Positions 1 to 7,258 of a stretch of DNA of 10,771 bases are shown one piece after another (within the stretch, counting starts at the first letter, position 1; the number at the start of each line of letters is the position of its first letter). Both the position numbers and the translations under genes were made by a program. The DNA lies in contig JAPHTL010000144.1 in assembly GCA_026193355.1 (NCBI GenBank), forward strand, positions 1 to 10,771, given 5' to 3'. The stretch comes from Rhodospirillales bacterium (GTDB taxonomy: Bacteria > Pseudomonadota > Alphaproteobacteria > Rhodospirillales > JAPHTL01). The notes beneath the pieces are model-generated. The model saw only the letters and a list, made by a program, of their open reading frames with translations, was not told the DNA's origin and did no database searches.

Positions 1-12
1 GGGGGAATTCCC

Positions 13-1992
13 GTGAAGTTCAAGAAGGATATATTGCCGTTGATTTCGCTTTTTGCATTGGCGCTGCCCACTGCGGCCTTAGCCGATGACGTCCAGGTCC
101 TGGACGAGATTTCAGTCACGGCCTCGCGTGTTGAGACCAAGACGAAGGAAGCCCCGGTCACAATCAACATTATTGATGAAGATGAGCTTGATACCGTCAA
201 GTTCGTGGATTCCGAGAAGGAACTGCTGCAGCGCATTCCCGGTGCCAGCATGATCCGCAACCTGCGGATACCCATGGGGTCGAAGAACTACACCGTCAAC
301 CTGATCGACGGCATGTCTGTCAACACCTTCGGCAGCGGCGTGCAGTCCTTCGCCAACGACACCAGCAGCCTGGACATCAAACGCATCGAGATCCTTCGGG
401 GTCCGTCGTCAGTGTTGTACGGCAGCAACGCCATCGGCGGCGTCATCAACGTGATCACAAGAGACGCCCCACTGGAGCCGGAATACAAAGTATGGGGCGA
501 AGGCGGTCAGTACAGCAGAAAGCGTGGCGGCGCCTCGGCGGCCGGAACGGTCAACGGGTTCGGGTACTTTGTGGATACCAATTTTCTCGACTCCGATAAT
601 TGGCAGGATCGCAGCAGGAACGACCGTCGCGCCATCAGCAGCAAGATCACCAAGGATCTGACCGACAATTCCCTGGTCACGCTGCGGGCGGAATACCTGG
701 ATGTCCTTCTGGAAAACCCGGGAACTTTGACACAGGCCCAGTTTGACGCTGACTGGAGTCAGGCCGGCGTCACGGATGCCTACAACGACGAACAGCGACT
801 CACACTTTCCGGAACCTACGAGGTCGCGCTAACCGACAAATCAGAACTGAAAGTCGCCTATAGCTTGCGCGACCATGTCGAGGCCGGCCCCCCCTCTTAC
901 AGTGCCAGCGGCGCGTTTGGGGATAACCATGTAGCCAACCAAAATCTGATCGCGACCTATCGCCACGACTTCGACTTTTACCGTTCGCGGGCCATCTTCG
1001 GCATTGACCTGCAAAAAAGCGCTTCGGATGACAAAACGTACAATGGAAGGACTGACGATTCAGGGATTGATAGCCGATGGGGGATCACCGCCAAGGTAAA
1101 ATCGCCCTTCGTGCAGTTCGAGATTTCCCCCCTGGAAAAGCTGCGCCTCACCATGGGCGCCCGCCATGACAGCGTGAAATACAATGCGATCGAAAAAACG
1201 GGGACGGGCGATGCGCAGTCACACTATTCCAATGTGACCCGCAAAATCGGTGCGACCTGGCAATTGGACGACAGCAACAACCTGTGGGCCGGATTCAGCG
1301 AAGGTTTTGTCGTGCCGAGCCGAACCTACCTGTTCACAACATCGCGTTACATTCCCAACCCAAACTTGCAGCCGGAGCGGGCGGAAAACTGGGAAGCGGG
1401 CCTGCGCGGCAGGCTGTTCAACAAGCGGATGAAATACGATCTGGCCCTTTATCACACCACAATGAGGGATTTTGTCGTTATCAAGGATCAGGCTGGCAAG
1501 GATGGTGTAACGAACGTCGGCAAGGTGGAATTCAAGGGGGTTGAGGCCTCGGGCGCGTATCTGGCGACAGATTACCTGAAGTTCGCGGGCGCCTATACCT
1601 ACGCCCGCAACAAGTTCATCGACTATATCGATGGCGCGACTGATTACAGCGGCAATGACCTGTCTTCCTCGCCGAAGCATCATGTCAACCTTCGGGCGAC
1701 ATGGATGCCCCTTGAGAATCTGGAGCTTGAACTGGCCTGGAACAAGATTTCCAACTACTTCACTCATGACAACAACGACGCGGACCCTGACGGCAAGGCG
1801 AGCCGCCCGGGGATATTCACCCTGCGGGCGTCCTATGACATGGGGCCGTGGTCCTTCTGGGGCCATGCGCACAACCTGCTTAACACGAAGTATGCCGAGC
1901 GGGTGTCCTACAGCACATCAGGTGGTGGCAGTCGAAGCTACACATCAGGCGAGGGGCTGAACATCTACGCAGGCCTTTCCTACAATTGGTAG
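13..1992 (+). CDS. TonB-dependent outer-membrane receptor
   Basis: This is an outer-membrane, TonB-energised gated channel for a scarce substrate such as a metal chelate, siderophore, corrinoid or tetrapyrrole. The 659-residue product has a signal peptide (Lys at 2, 4 and 5, hydrophobic core about 7-19, cleavage likely after ALA at 22-24). A TonB-box-like segment DEISVTASR (31-39) follows, then a plug domain at about 45-150 with the hallmark IEILRGPSSVLYGSNAIGG (125-143). A long beta-barrel ends in an aromatic residue (SYNW), as is usual for BAM-assembled barrels. Length is typical of the family. The start is GTG, chosen because it places the signal peptide at the N-terminus; the frame is open to the window edge, so an upstream start cannot be excluded. 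I see no cysteines. The substrate cannot be assigned from sequence alone; the adjacent Met/His-rich protein favours a metal or metal complex. Confidence 0.95.
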   Translation: MKFKKDILPLISLFALALPTAALADDVQVLDEISVTASRVETKTKEAPVTINIIDEDELDTVKFVDSEKELLQRIPGASMIRNLRIPMGSKNYTVNLIDGMSVNTFGSGVQSFANDTSSLDIKRIEILRGPSSVLYGSNAIGGVINVITRDAPLEPEYKVWGEGGQYSRKRGGASAAGTVNGFGYFVDTNFLDSDNWQDRSRNDRRAISSKITKDLTDNSLVTLRAEYLDVLLENPGTLTQAQFDADWSQAGVTDAYNDEQRLTLSGTYEVALTDKSELKVAYSLRDHVEAGPPSYSASGAFGDNHVANQNLIATYRHDFDFYRSRAIFGIDLQKSASDDKTYNGRTDDSGIDSRWGITAKVKSPFVQFEISPLEKLRLTMGARHDSVKYNAIEKTGTGDAQSHYSNVTRKIGATWQLDDSNNLWAGFSEGFVVPSRTYLFTTSRYIPNPNLQPERAENWEAGLRGRLFNKRMKYDLALYHTTMRDFVVIKDQAGKDGVTNVGKVEFKGVEASGAYLATDYLKFAGAYTYARNKFIDYIDGATDYSGNDLSSSPKHHVNLRATWMPLENLELELAWNKISNYFTHDNNDADPDGKASRPGIFTLRASYDMGPWSFWGHAHNLLNTKYAERVSYSTSGGGSRSYTSGEGLNIYAGLSYNW

Positions 1993-2014
1993 CTGGTTGA
2001 AAAATATTCCTTGG

Positions 2015-2048
2015 AAAATTTCGCGGCGATACTTTGCCGCGAAATTTT
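2015..2048 (+). terminator. Perfect 13-bp hairpin after the receptor gene
   Basis: Left arm AAAATTTCGCGGC (2015-2027) and right arm GCCGCGAAATTTT (2036-2048) pair perfectly around an 8-base loop, followed by T and a pyrimidine-rich CTCT. The GC-rich top, A/T base and T-run on the 3' side resemble a rho-independent terminator; A on one side and T on the other means it could act on either strand. It begins 22 bases after the receptor stop codon and ends 49 bases before the next start, so it may instead attenuate expression of the downstream operon or protect a 3' end. Confidence 0.7.
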
Positions 2049-2084
2049 TCTCTGCGGAGCGAAAACGTTATCAGGTTTGTGGTT

Positions 2085-2090
2085 AGGGGG
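2085..2090 (+). promoter_or_regulatory. Ribosome binding site for the DUF4198-like gene
   Basis: A purine run AGGGGG lies 7 bases before the ATG at 2098, with a second GAGG directly adjoining the ATG. It supports the start at 2098, which also gives a clean signal peptide. The same frame is open from further upstream, but an earlier start would run through the hairpin. Confidence 0.6.
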
Positions 2091-2097
2091 GACGAGG

Positions 2098-3345
2098 ATG
2101 AGGGTCGCAATCGCCGCCGGAATGATGGCCTTGTGTCTTTCGCAGGCGGGTACAGCAATGGCCAGGGGGGCGGCTTCCGAAGACGCGCCCCTGATGTGGC
2201 TGGAACCGATGTCGTGGGATGAAATCCGCGCCCAACGGGAGAAGATGAAGGCCGCGATGGAGGCGGCCGGCCAGAAGTCGGAGAACGGCAAGTCTTCCGG
2301 TGAAAGCGGCCGCAAGAAGGAAGGTGGATGGAAGAAGGGCGGAGCATCGGCGGCCATGCTGAGGACATATTACGTTCGTTCCGGTCCTTTCCCGTCCGCC
2401 TCAATGAGTGGGATGCCCGGAAAAAAGGCCGGCGGCATGAGCCATGGCGGCATGAAACACGATGGCGCAAAGCAGGCCGCACAACCGCAGGCCATGGATC
2501 ACAAAGGCATGCGGCATGAGGGGATGAGCCCTGAATCCCCTTCAAACGGCAAGCCTGCGGATTCCACGAAACGCGGCTCCACGCGCAGCGGTGGAAAACC
2601 GGGCGACGCGCGCGGAAAGACGCCCATGGAAAACACCATTCTCTGGGTCAAGTTCCCGGACAACCGGATGGAAAGCTTCAAACCAAAATCGCGCGGGCCC
2701 AACCTGATGGTTTCGCATCCATCGGGAATGGCGGGATGGTACAAGCTTTTCGCCTATAACGATCTCGGTGTGCGCAATGGAACCTGGGTGCAGTTGTTCT
2801 CGCACATTTCCAACTTCGGCCACGGCGACGATGTTGATGAGCAGGAAGAAAAAACCCCCGATGGAGCCGGGTACTACGAGGGGCGCCCGATCCTGGAACT
2901 CGAACGTCTGTGCCACGACGATCACGCATGCTATCGCTCCCATACAGGACAGCCCTTGCATGTTCGCGCCAGTTTCATGGGAAAACCTCTGGCAAACACG
3001 CCTTTGACTCTGATCACGGAGCAAGGCTGGCGGCAGGTCAAGCGCACCGATGCGAATGGCGAGGCCATGTTCGTCCTGATCAAGGAGACGCTGTCCGACG
3101 AAACGGATCGTCACCAAAGCGAGAACTATCTGCTCACTCTGGAGCATGTCGTCGAGGAGATGGGCATGCTTGGGGATGAGCATTTCCACAACCAGCGCTA
3201 CGTCGCGACATTGCCTATGAAGGTTTATCAGTCCCGGCTGGAGTGGGAAAGCCAGAGCATGGGCTTTCTTTCCCTCGGGGGCGTGGTTCTGGTCGCTGCG
3301 GGGGCCATCGCCATACGCAGGAAGCGCAGGAGGCCGCAGGCATGA
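2098..3345 (+). CDS. Secreted, membrane-anchored Met/His-rich protein with DUF4198-like domain
   Basis: A 415-residue protein probably facing the periplasm. A signal peptide (about 1-22, cleavage near AMA) leads into a Lys/Glu/Gly-rich low-complexity linker (about 45-85). A Met/His-rich stretch (102-143) contains two copies of M-x-H-x-G-M-[KR]-H-[DE]-G. A folded domain (about 175-380) includes GQPLHVRASFMGKPLANTPL and the TDANGEAMF turn, which resemble the DUF4198/COG5266 family of periplasmic proteins linked to metal uptake. One transmembrane helix (about 388-407) and an Arg/Lys tail anchor it, leaving the bulk outside. The mature part has only two cysteines, both in CHDDHAC (272-278). The stop overlaps the next start by four bases, implying translational coupling. 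I infer metal capture or delivery, probably with the upstream receptor; Met/His motifs favour copper, but nickel or cobalt is possible. The DUF4198 assignment rests on partial motif resemblance. Confidence 0.75.
   Translation: MRVAIAAGMMALCLSQAGTAMARGAASEDAPLMWLEPMSWDEIRAQREKMKAAMEAAGQKSENGKSSGESGRKKEGGWKKGGASAAMLRTYYVRSGPFPSASMSGMPGKKAGGMSHGGMKHDGAKQAAQPQAMDHKGMRHEGMSPESPSNGKPADSTKRGSTRSGGKPGDARGKTPMENTILWVKFPDNRMESFKPKSRGPNLMVSHPSGMAGWYKLFAYNDLGVRNGTWVQLFSHISNFGHGDDVDEQEEKTPDGAGYYEGRPILELERLCHDDHACYRSHTGQPLHVRASFMGKPLANTPLTLITEQGWRQVKRTDANGEAMFVLIKETLSDETDRHQSENYLLTLEHVVEEMGMLGDEHFHNQRYVATLPMKVYQSRLEWESQSMGFLSLGGVVLVAAGAIAIRRKRRRPQA
2437..2523 (+). repeat. Two Met/His decapeptide repeats (putative metal-binding)
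   Basis: Residues 114-123 (MSHGGMKHDG) and 133-142 (MDHKGMRHEG) of the DUF4198-like protein are two copies of one decapeptide, M-x-H-x-G-M-[KR]-H-[DE]-G, separated by nine residues. Similar Met/His spacing occurs in bacterial copper-handling proteins of the CopA/PcoA and CopB types. The metal itself is inferred. Confidence 0.7.
3328..3333 (+). promoter_or_regulatory. Shine-Dalgarno AGGAGG deciding the NapH-like start
   Basis: A consensus AGGAGG sits 8 bases before the ATG at 3342, inside the end of the preceding gene. It selects 3342 over in-frame upstream codons that would put a basic, non-membrane extension before the first transmembrane helix. Confidence 0.75.
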
Positions 3346-4313
3346 AGGTCTATCGGCTAAGGATCGCGGTCCAGTTCGTCTGTTTCATCCTTCTGGTTTA
3401 CGGCGGCCTTTTCTACATCGACCTCGGCAATCGTCTGCCGACGTTTTCCTGCGCCTATATGGACGATCGTGGTGGAGGGTGTTTCTTCATCGGTTTCCAG
3501 CACATGCTGAGCCGCCCCTTCGGCGAGTTCCTTGGGGATGCGGGCATCCGGCTGCTCAAGGCCCTCGGCATTTTTGCCCTATGGGCCATCGTCCTCAACA
3601 AGGCCTGGTGCGGATGGATCTGCCCGTTCGGTTTTCTTCAGGACATGCTGAGCAAACTGCGCAGCTTCGTCAGCATCGATTTGTCGCGCTTCGCCTGGAT
3701 GACCCGGAACCGCTACAAATCGGTCAAATACATCCTGCTGGTTCTGATGATTCTCATTCCCCTGGGAATCGCCAATTCGGCGTTCGGGCTACCGACCCTC
3801 CCCCGCGACTGGTCGGTCGCCTTCTGTCAGATTTGTCCGGCCCGGTTGATCCTTCCCATCTTCAATGGGGACTTCAGCCAGATCTACGTTGATTTTTCCG
3901 GGTCTGTCCGGCTCATTCTCACCACGTTGGGGGTCATTCTGACCGGCCTGTTCTTCACGACGGCTTTCGTGAAGCGGCGGTTCCTTTGCTCCTATTGCCC
4001 GATGCTGGCGATGCTGTCCTTGTTCGACAAGATCGGCCTGCTGTCGCTCAAGAAGAATGGACAGCGGTGCACGCGGTGCGGCAACTGCTCGCGGGCGTGC
4101 CCTATGGAGATTCGGGAAATCGAGGAAGAGAAAACCCTGAGCAACCTTGTGACTCAGGACTGCACCCTGTGTCTGCGCTGTGTGGAGGTCTGCCCCGAGG
4201 ACAAAGCCCTGGAAACAAGATTCTGCGGCATTCCGGTTTTCACTGCAACGCAAGAGGGTTTCCTGAAGCGGCAAGGATTGGCGGGTAACGATAAAACCGC
4301 GAACGGAGCATAA
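3342..4313 (+). CDS. NapH/CcoG-like polytopic 4Fe-4S membrane protein
   Basis: A 323-residue inner-membrane iron-sulfur protein likely to pass electrons between the quinone pool or cytoplasm and a partner. Four hydrophobic segments lie at about 8-28, 68-88, 128-148 and 188-210. The family's cysteine-proline motifs are C90-GWI-C94-P and C216-SY-C219-P, and a third, C162-QI-C165-P, lies just before a hydrophobic stretch. Two ferredoxin-type [4Fe-4S] sites follow: C243/C246/C249/C253-P and C274/C277/C280/C284-P. Relatives include NapH and MauN, the C-terminal part of NosR, and CcoG/RdxA, which is implicated in Cu(II) reduction for cbb3 oxidase assembly. The chain is shorter than CcoG and lacks its C-terminal extension. 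It overlaps the upstream gene by four bases and ends five bases before the DCCP-like gene, so I infer that it feeds electrons to that enzyme or to a periplasmic metal. The direction of electron flow is not shown by sequence. Confidence 0.88.
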   Translation: MKVYRLRIAVQFVCFILLVYGGLFYIDLGNRLPTFSCAYMDDRGGGCFFIGFQHMLSRPFGEFLGDAGIRLLKALGIFALWAIVLNKAWCGWICPFGFLQDMLSKLRSFVSIDLSRFAWMTRNRYKSVKYILLVLMILIPLGIANSAFGLPTLPRDWSVAFCQICPARLILPIFNGDFSQIYVDFSGSVRLILTTLGVILTGLFFTTAFVKRRFLCSYCPMLAMLSLFDKIGLLSLKKNGQRCTRCGNCSRACPMEIREIEEEKTLSNLVTQDCTLCLRCVEVCPEDKALETRFCGIPVFTATQEGFLKRQGLAGNDKTANGA

Positions 4314-4318
4314 CGAAC

Positions 4319-5593
4319 ATGGACGCAGAGGAAAAACGTCAGAGGCTGGCCAACAAGGTCAAGGTCAACCTGGCCATGACGGTGCGGGAAATCTTCGATC
4401 AGATCGAAGAGGACCGAAGCCGCCCGAAGGCGATGGCCTACTTCGATCGCATTTTCAAAACCTTCGCCGAAGGCGGAGTGGGAGCCGTTCCCAAGGAAAA
4501 GGGCCGGAAGATCATCGGCACCTACTGTTTGTTCGTTCCCGAGGAAATCATCTACGCCGCAGGGGCGCAACCCGTGCGGTTGTGCGCCGGGTCCTACGAT
4601 AGCGTCGAAGTGGGCGAGGATTACCTGCCCGATGTGGCTTGTCCGATGGTCAAGTCCGAAGTCGGTTTTTCGACCTTGCCGGTTCTCTCGTTCTACCAGG
4701 ATTGCGACCTGGTGGTTATCCCCGCCAGTTGCGACTGGAAAACAAAGATGGGGAACTTCATCGAGGCACATGTCCCCGTCCTGATGCTGGACATGCCCCG
4801 AGTCAAGGAATCGGAAGCTTCCCGTGAAATGTGGCTAAACCAGATCAAGGATTTCAAAACCAGGGTTGAGAAAGTCACAGGGACGAGAATCACGCGCCGC
4901 AGGATGCGCGAGGCAATCCGGATGATTCAGAAGGCCCAGGTGCAGTTCGACCGCTTCCATGAAATCCGCAAGGCGGATACGACGGTGATCCATGGTCGCG
5001 ACGCGCTTGAGGTGTTGAACGCCTATTTCTATGACCATGTCGAAAGCTGGACGGCGGCGATGGCTCGGCTTAATGACGAACTGGAGGAACGTGTCCGCGA
5101 CAAGGTGAACGTGGCCAACCCCCTGGCGGCCCGTCTGATGCTGACCGGTTCGCCCATGGTCTTTCCGAACTGGAAAATTCCCACCGTGATTGAAGAGCTG
5201 GGCGGTGTTTTGGCGGCCGACGAATTCTGTACATCCAACCGTTATCTGCACGACAAGGTCGCCGTGGATGAAGGCTTGATGAGCGACATGCTGCACGCTA
5301 TCGCTGACCGTTATCTGCTGCCCTGTTCCTGTCCGATTTTCTCTAATACCGTCGACAGATGCGATCGCTTGTTGCAGTTGGTTGAAGACTACCGGATTGA
5401 AGGTGTGATCTATCACACCCTGAAGGGATGCCACCCTTATGACCTTGAAACGAAGCTCGTGGAAACACTGCTGCAGGACAACGGAATTCCCATGCTCAAG
5501 ATCGAAACAGATTACAGCCCCCAGGACGTGGAGCAGCTTAGAACGCGTATCGAGGCGTTCATGGAAACGCTGAAAGGCAAGCGCCACACATGA
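4319..5593 (+). CDS. Double-cubane cluster protein-like reductase (2-hydroxyacyl-CoA dehydratase family)
   Basis: A 424-residue cytoplasmic member of the HgdB/BcrC/FldC superfamily (HGD-D domain). Members receive electrons one at a time from an ATP-hydrolysing activator. The N-terminal VPEEIIYAAGAQPVRLC (73-89) and the YLPDVACPMVKS segment (102-113) are family landmarks. Ten cysteines are present: 70, 89, 108, 129, 138, 304, 336, 338, 348 and 371. Those at 70, 108, 138, 304, 338 and 371 lie in conserved-looking contexts and are my candidate cluster ligands. True dehydratases use two different subunits. Here a single gene is paired with an activator, as in E. coli YjiM/YjiL and in the DCCP of Carboxydothermus hydrogenoformans, which carries an [8Fe-9S] double cubane and reduces small molecules such as acetylene. 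No CoA transferase, ligase or second subunit is nearby. I therefore favour a DCCP; an acyl-CoA dehydratase or reductase subunit is the alternative. The natural substrate is unknown. Confidence 0.82.
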   Translation: MDAEEKRQRLANKVKVNLAMTVREIFDQIEEDRSRPKAMAYFDRIFKTFAEGGVGAVPKEKGRKIIGTYCLFVPEEIIYAAGAQPVRLCAGSYDSVEVGEDYLPDVACPMVKSEVGFSTLPVLSFYQDCDLVVIPASCDWKTKMGNFIEAHVPVLMLDMPRVKESEASREMWLNQIKDFKTRVEKVTGTRITRRRMREAIRMIQKAQVQFDRFHEIRKADTTVIHGRDALEVLNAYFYDHVESWTAAMARLNDELEERVRDKVNVANPLAARLMLTGSPMVFPNWKIPTVIEELGGVLAADEFCTSNRYLHDKVAVDEGLMSDMLHAIADRYLLPCSCPIFSNTVDRCDRLLQLVEDYRIEGVIYHTLKGCHPYDLETKLVETLLQDNGIPMLKIETDYSPQDVEQLRTRIEAFMETLKGKRHT

Positions 5594-5628
5594 ATGCGTC
5601 ATGCATCCGGGTGTGTGAACACAATTTG

Positions 5629-5634
5629 AAGGAA
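5629..5634 (+). promoter_or_regulatory. Ribosome binding site for the activator gene
   Basis: AAGGAA lies 5 bases before the ATG at 5640. A competing ATG at 5636 is in another frame, and the chosen frame starts directly with the family's N-terminal MTYYAGIDIGS. This 46-base gap (5594-5639) is the longest inside the eight-gene run and also holds a weak 5-bp TGTGT/ACACA inverted repeat. Confidence 0.6.
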
Positions 5635-5639
5635 AATGT

Positions 5640-6461
5640 ATGACCTACTATGCGGGCATTGATATCGGTTCGGCGACAACCAAGGTGGCGGTGATCGATG
5701 ATAAAGCGATTCTCGGCCACAGGGTGGCGCCGACCGGCGTACATTGCGAAGAGACCGCTCAACAGATTCTCGCCGATCTGTCGCGGGAGCTTGGGCTGGC
5801 GGAAGGCGCCATTCAGTATATTACATCGACCGGCTACGGCCGCCGCCTGGTGAAGTTCGCCAACTCCACCATCAGCGAGATTAGCGCCAACGTCAAAGGG
5901 GCGACCTGGTACGGCGCACAGGACGGCATCACCGTTCGGACCATCATCAATATCGGCGGTCAGGACAGCAAGGTGATCGCCCTGGATGATCATGGAGTCA
6001 CCAAGAATTTCGCCATGAACGACAAGTGCGCGGCAGGCACAGGACGTTTTCTGGAAACCCTGTGCCGGATCATGGAAATCAACGTTACGGAAATGGGGGA
6101 TATTTCCCTCCACTCAACCGTGCCCATCCGGATCAATTCGACCTGTGCGGTATTCGCCGAGTCCGAGATCATCTCCCTTCTGGCGCGACGCAAGGAGAAG
6201 GCGGATATCATCGCCGGCGCGCACTACTCGATCGCCAATCGGATTGCCCGCATGGTTAAAAGGGTTGGTTTGAAGGAAACGGTATTTTTCGATGGCGGAC
6301 CCGCCTTGAACAGCGGATTGAAGAAGGCGCTGGAGGATGAACTGGTCACGGACCTTTATGTTCCTCCCAAGGTGCCGCAGGTTACGACGGCTGTTGGCGC
6401 GGCGCTGATCGCCAGGGAAGAAAGGCTAACCGGCGTCAAAATCGAAGCGCAATCGGCATGA
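5640..6461 (+). CDS. ATP-dependent activator/reductase of the BadF/BcrA/HgdC family (DCCP-R-like)
   Basis: A 273-residue cytoplasmic ATPase of the ASKHA fold that works as a homodimer bridged by one [4Fe-4S] cluster. It couples ATP hydrolysis to injection of low-potential electrons into its partner. Visible motifs are the phosphate-1 loop GIDIGSATTK (6-15), phosphate-2 loop INIGGQDSK (103-111), the cluster cysteine in KCAAGTGRFLE (C130), the second in INSTCAVFAESEI (C169) and the adenosine motif FFDGGPALNSGL (216-227). All key residues are present and the length is normal, so it should be active. It follows the DCCP-like gene by 46 bases and overlaps the next start by four bases. By position it activates the 4319-5593 product. 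The same family serves 2-hydroxyglutaryl-CoA dehydratase and benzoyl-CoA reductase, so the partner defines the function, and here only the single-subunit protein is present. Confidence 0.94.
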   Translation: MTYYAGIDIGSATTKVAVIDDKAILGHRVAPTGVHCEETAQQILADLSRELGLAEGAIQYITSTGYGRRLVKFANSTISEISANVKGATWYGAQDGITVRTIINIGGQDSKVIALDDHGVTKNFAMNDKCAAGTGRFLETLCRIMEINVTEMGDISLHSTVPIRINSTCAVFAESEIISLLARRKEKADIIAGAHYSIANRIARMVKRVGLKETVFFDGGPALNSGLKKALEDELVTDLYVPPKVPQVTTAVGAALIAREERLTGVKIEAQSA

Positions 6462-7222
6462 ATGAAACGGCCGACCCTGATCTGCTGCTTCATTTCGATC
6501 TCCTGAAAGGGTTCGAAAGCATCCATGCGGGGGTGTTGACCATGGGTTTTTTCTATGGCCTGACTCTGTGCAGCTTTTCCTGTCTTCCCTTGATCGGCCC
6601 CTACGTTTTCGGAACACAGGACGGGTTCAGGGGCGGCTTTTCCACGACAGCGTTGTTCGTTGTTTCGAAAGTGGCCACCTATACCATGCTGGGCGCTTTC
6701 TCCGGACTGATCGGCGGCGTGCTTCTGGAAGAAATCAACCCCGGCCTGATGATGGGGTTCAGCGGCCTGCTGATTGTTGCTATTGGGGGCATGGTCTGGA
6801 AACGGCAGCGCTCTCAATGCCGTACCGTGGGGATGCGAAGTGAAAAAAGCGCCACACGGTGGCGAACGTTCAGGCACGTTGCGGGTATGGGGGTAGCAAG
6901 CAGCCTGATGCCGTGCCTGCCCCTTTCCGCGGTCCTTCTCTATGCCGCGACGACGAAATCGTTTGTGACGGGAGGGGTGCTGGCGCTGTTGTTCGGCATT
7001 GGCACCTCGGCATCACCGCTCTACTACATCGGCGGAGGGGCGGCGGGCTGGTTTTCCGCGAAGATCCGAAGAGTGATTCCACAGCATCGGGAATTGATGC
7101 GAAAGCTCAGCAGTTCGGTTCTGATCATCATGGGCGTAAAACTTCTTCTCATGGGGGCTGCCAGCCTGAGCGGGAATCAATGGTGGGTTTCCGGACTCGC
7201 CTTGCTTCCGCGGCTGTCGTGA
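6458..7222 (+). CDS. CcdA/DsbD-like or TauE/SafE-like six-helix membrane protein
   Basis: A 254-residue inner-membrane protein with hydrophobic segments at about 26-50, 62-86, 96-114, 144-165, 168-192 and 215-235. The two halves mirror each other: helix 1 carries C38-SFS-C42-LP and helix 4 carries MPC153-LP. One cysteine before proline in helices 1 and 4 is the arrangement of the CcdA/DsbD thiol carriers. The N-terminal motif also resembles COG2836 TauE/SafE proteins, often found near copper and cytochrome oxidase genes. I infer transfer of reducing equivalents across the inner membrane, or export of a small sulfur compound. It overlaps the activator stop (ATGA), so it is co-translated with it. 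An alternative start at 6542, preceded by a G-rich run, would shorten the N-terminus by 28 residues without losing a helix core. No thioredoxin-like partner is encoded in the window. Confidence 0.72.
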   Translation: MNETADPDLLLHFDLLKGFESIHAGVLTMGFFYGLTLCSFSCLPLIGPYVFGTQDGFRGGFSTTALFVVSKVATYTMLGAFSGLIGGVLLEEINPGLMMGFSGLLIVAIGGMVWKRQRSQCRTVGMRSEKSATRWRTFRHVAGMGVASSLMPCLPLSAVLLYAATTKSFVTGGVLALLFGIGTSASPLYYIGGGAAGWFSAKIRRVIPQHRELMRKLSSSVLIIMGVKLLLMGAASLSGNQWWVSGLALLPRLS

Positions 7223-7258
7223 AGTGCCGATGAATGTTTCGGGTGAGGTTCAAGGGAA

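Noticed and set aside
3..12. Perfect palindrome GGGAATTCCC containing an EcoRI site at the window start
   Set aside because: A 10-bp palindrome at the edge with no visible context; it could equally be a regulatory site, part of the leader, or chance.
1219..1872. Long antisense open frame (217 codons) inside the receptor gene
   Set aside because: It mirrors a GC-rich coding region, has no family resemblance and no plausible start signal; the sense frame carries clear TonB receptor motifs.
2011..2097. Upstream extension of the DUF4198-like gene to 2011
   Set aside because: It would run through the hairpin and bury the signal peptide; the ATG at 2098 has a ribosome binding site and gives a normal N-terminus.
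4835..5602. Antisense open frame of 255 codons opposite the DCCP-like gene
   Set aside because: The sense strand is a well-conserved family member in full; the antisense translation shows no domain or membrane pattern.
5612..5623. TGTGT/ACACA inverted repeat before the activator gene
   Set aside because: Five base pairs with a 2-base loop is too weak to claim as a terminator or operator, and it lies within a co-transcribed stretch.
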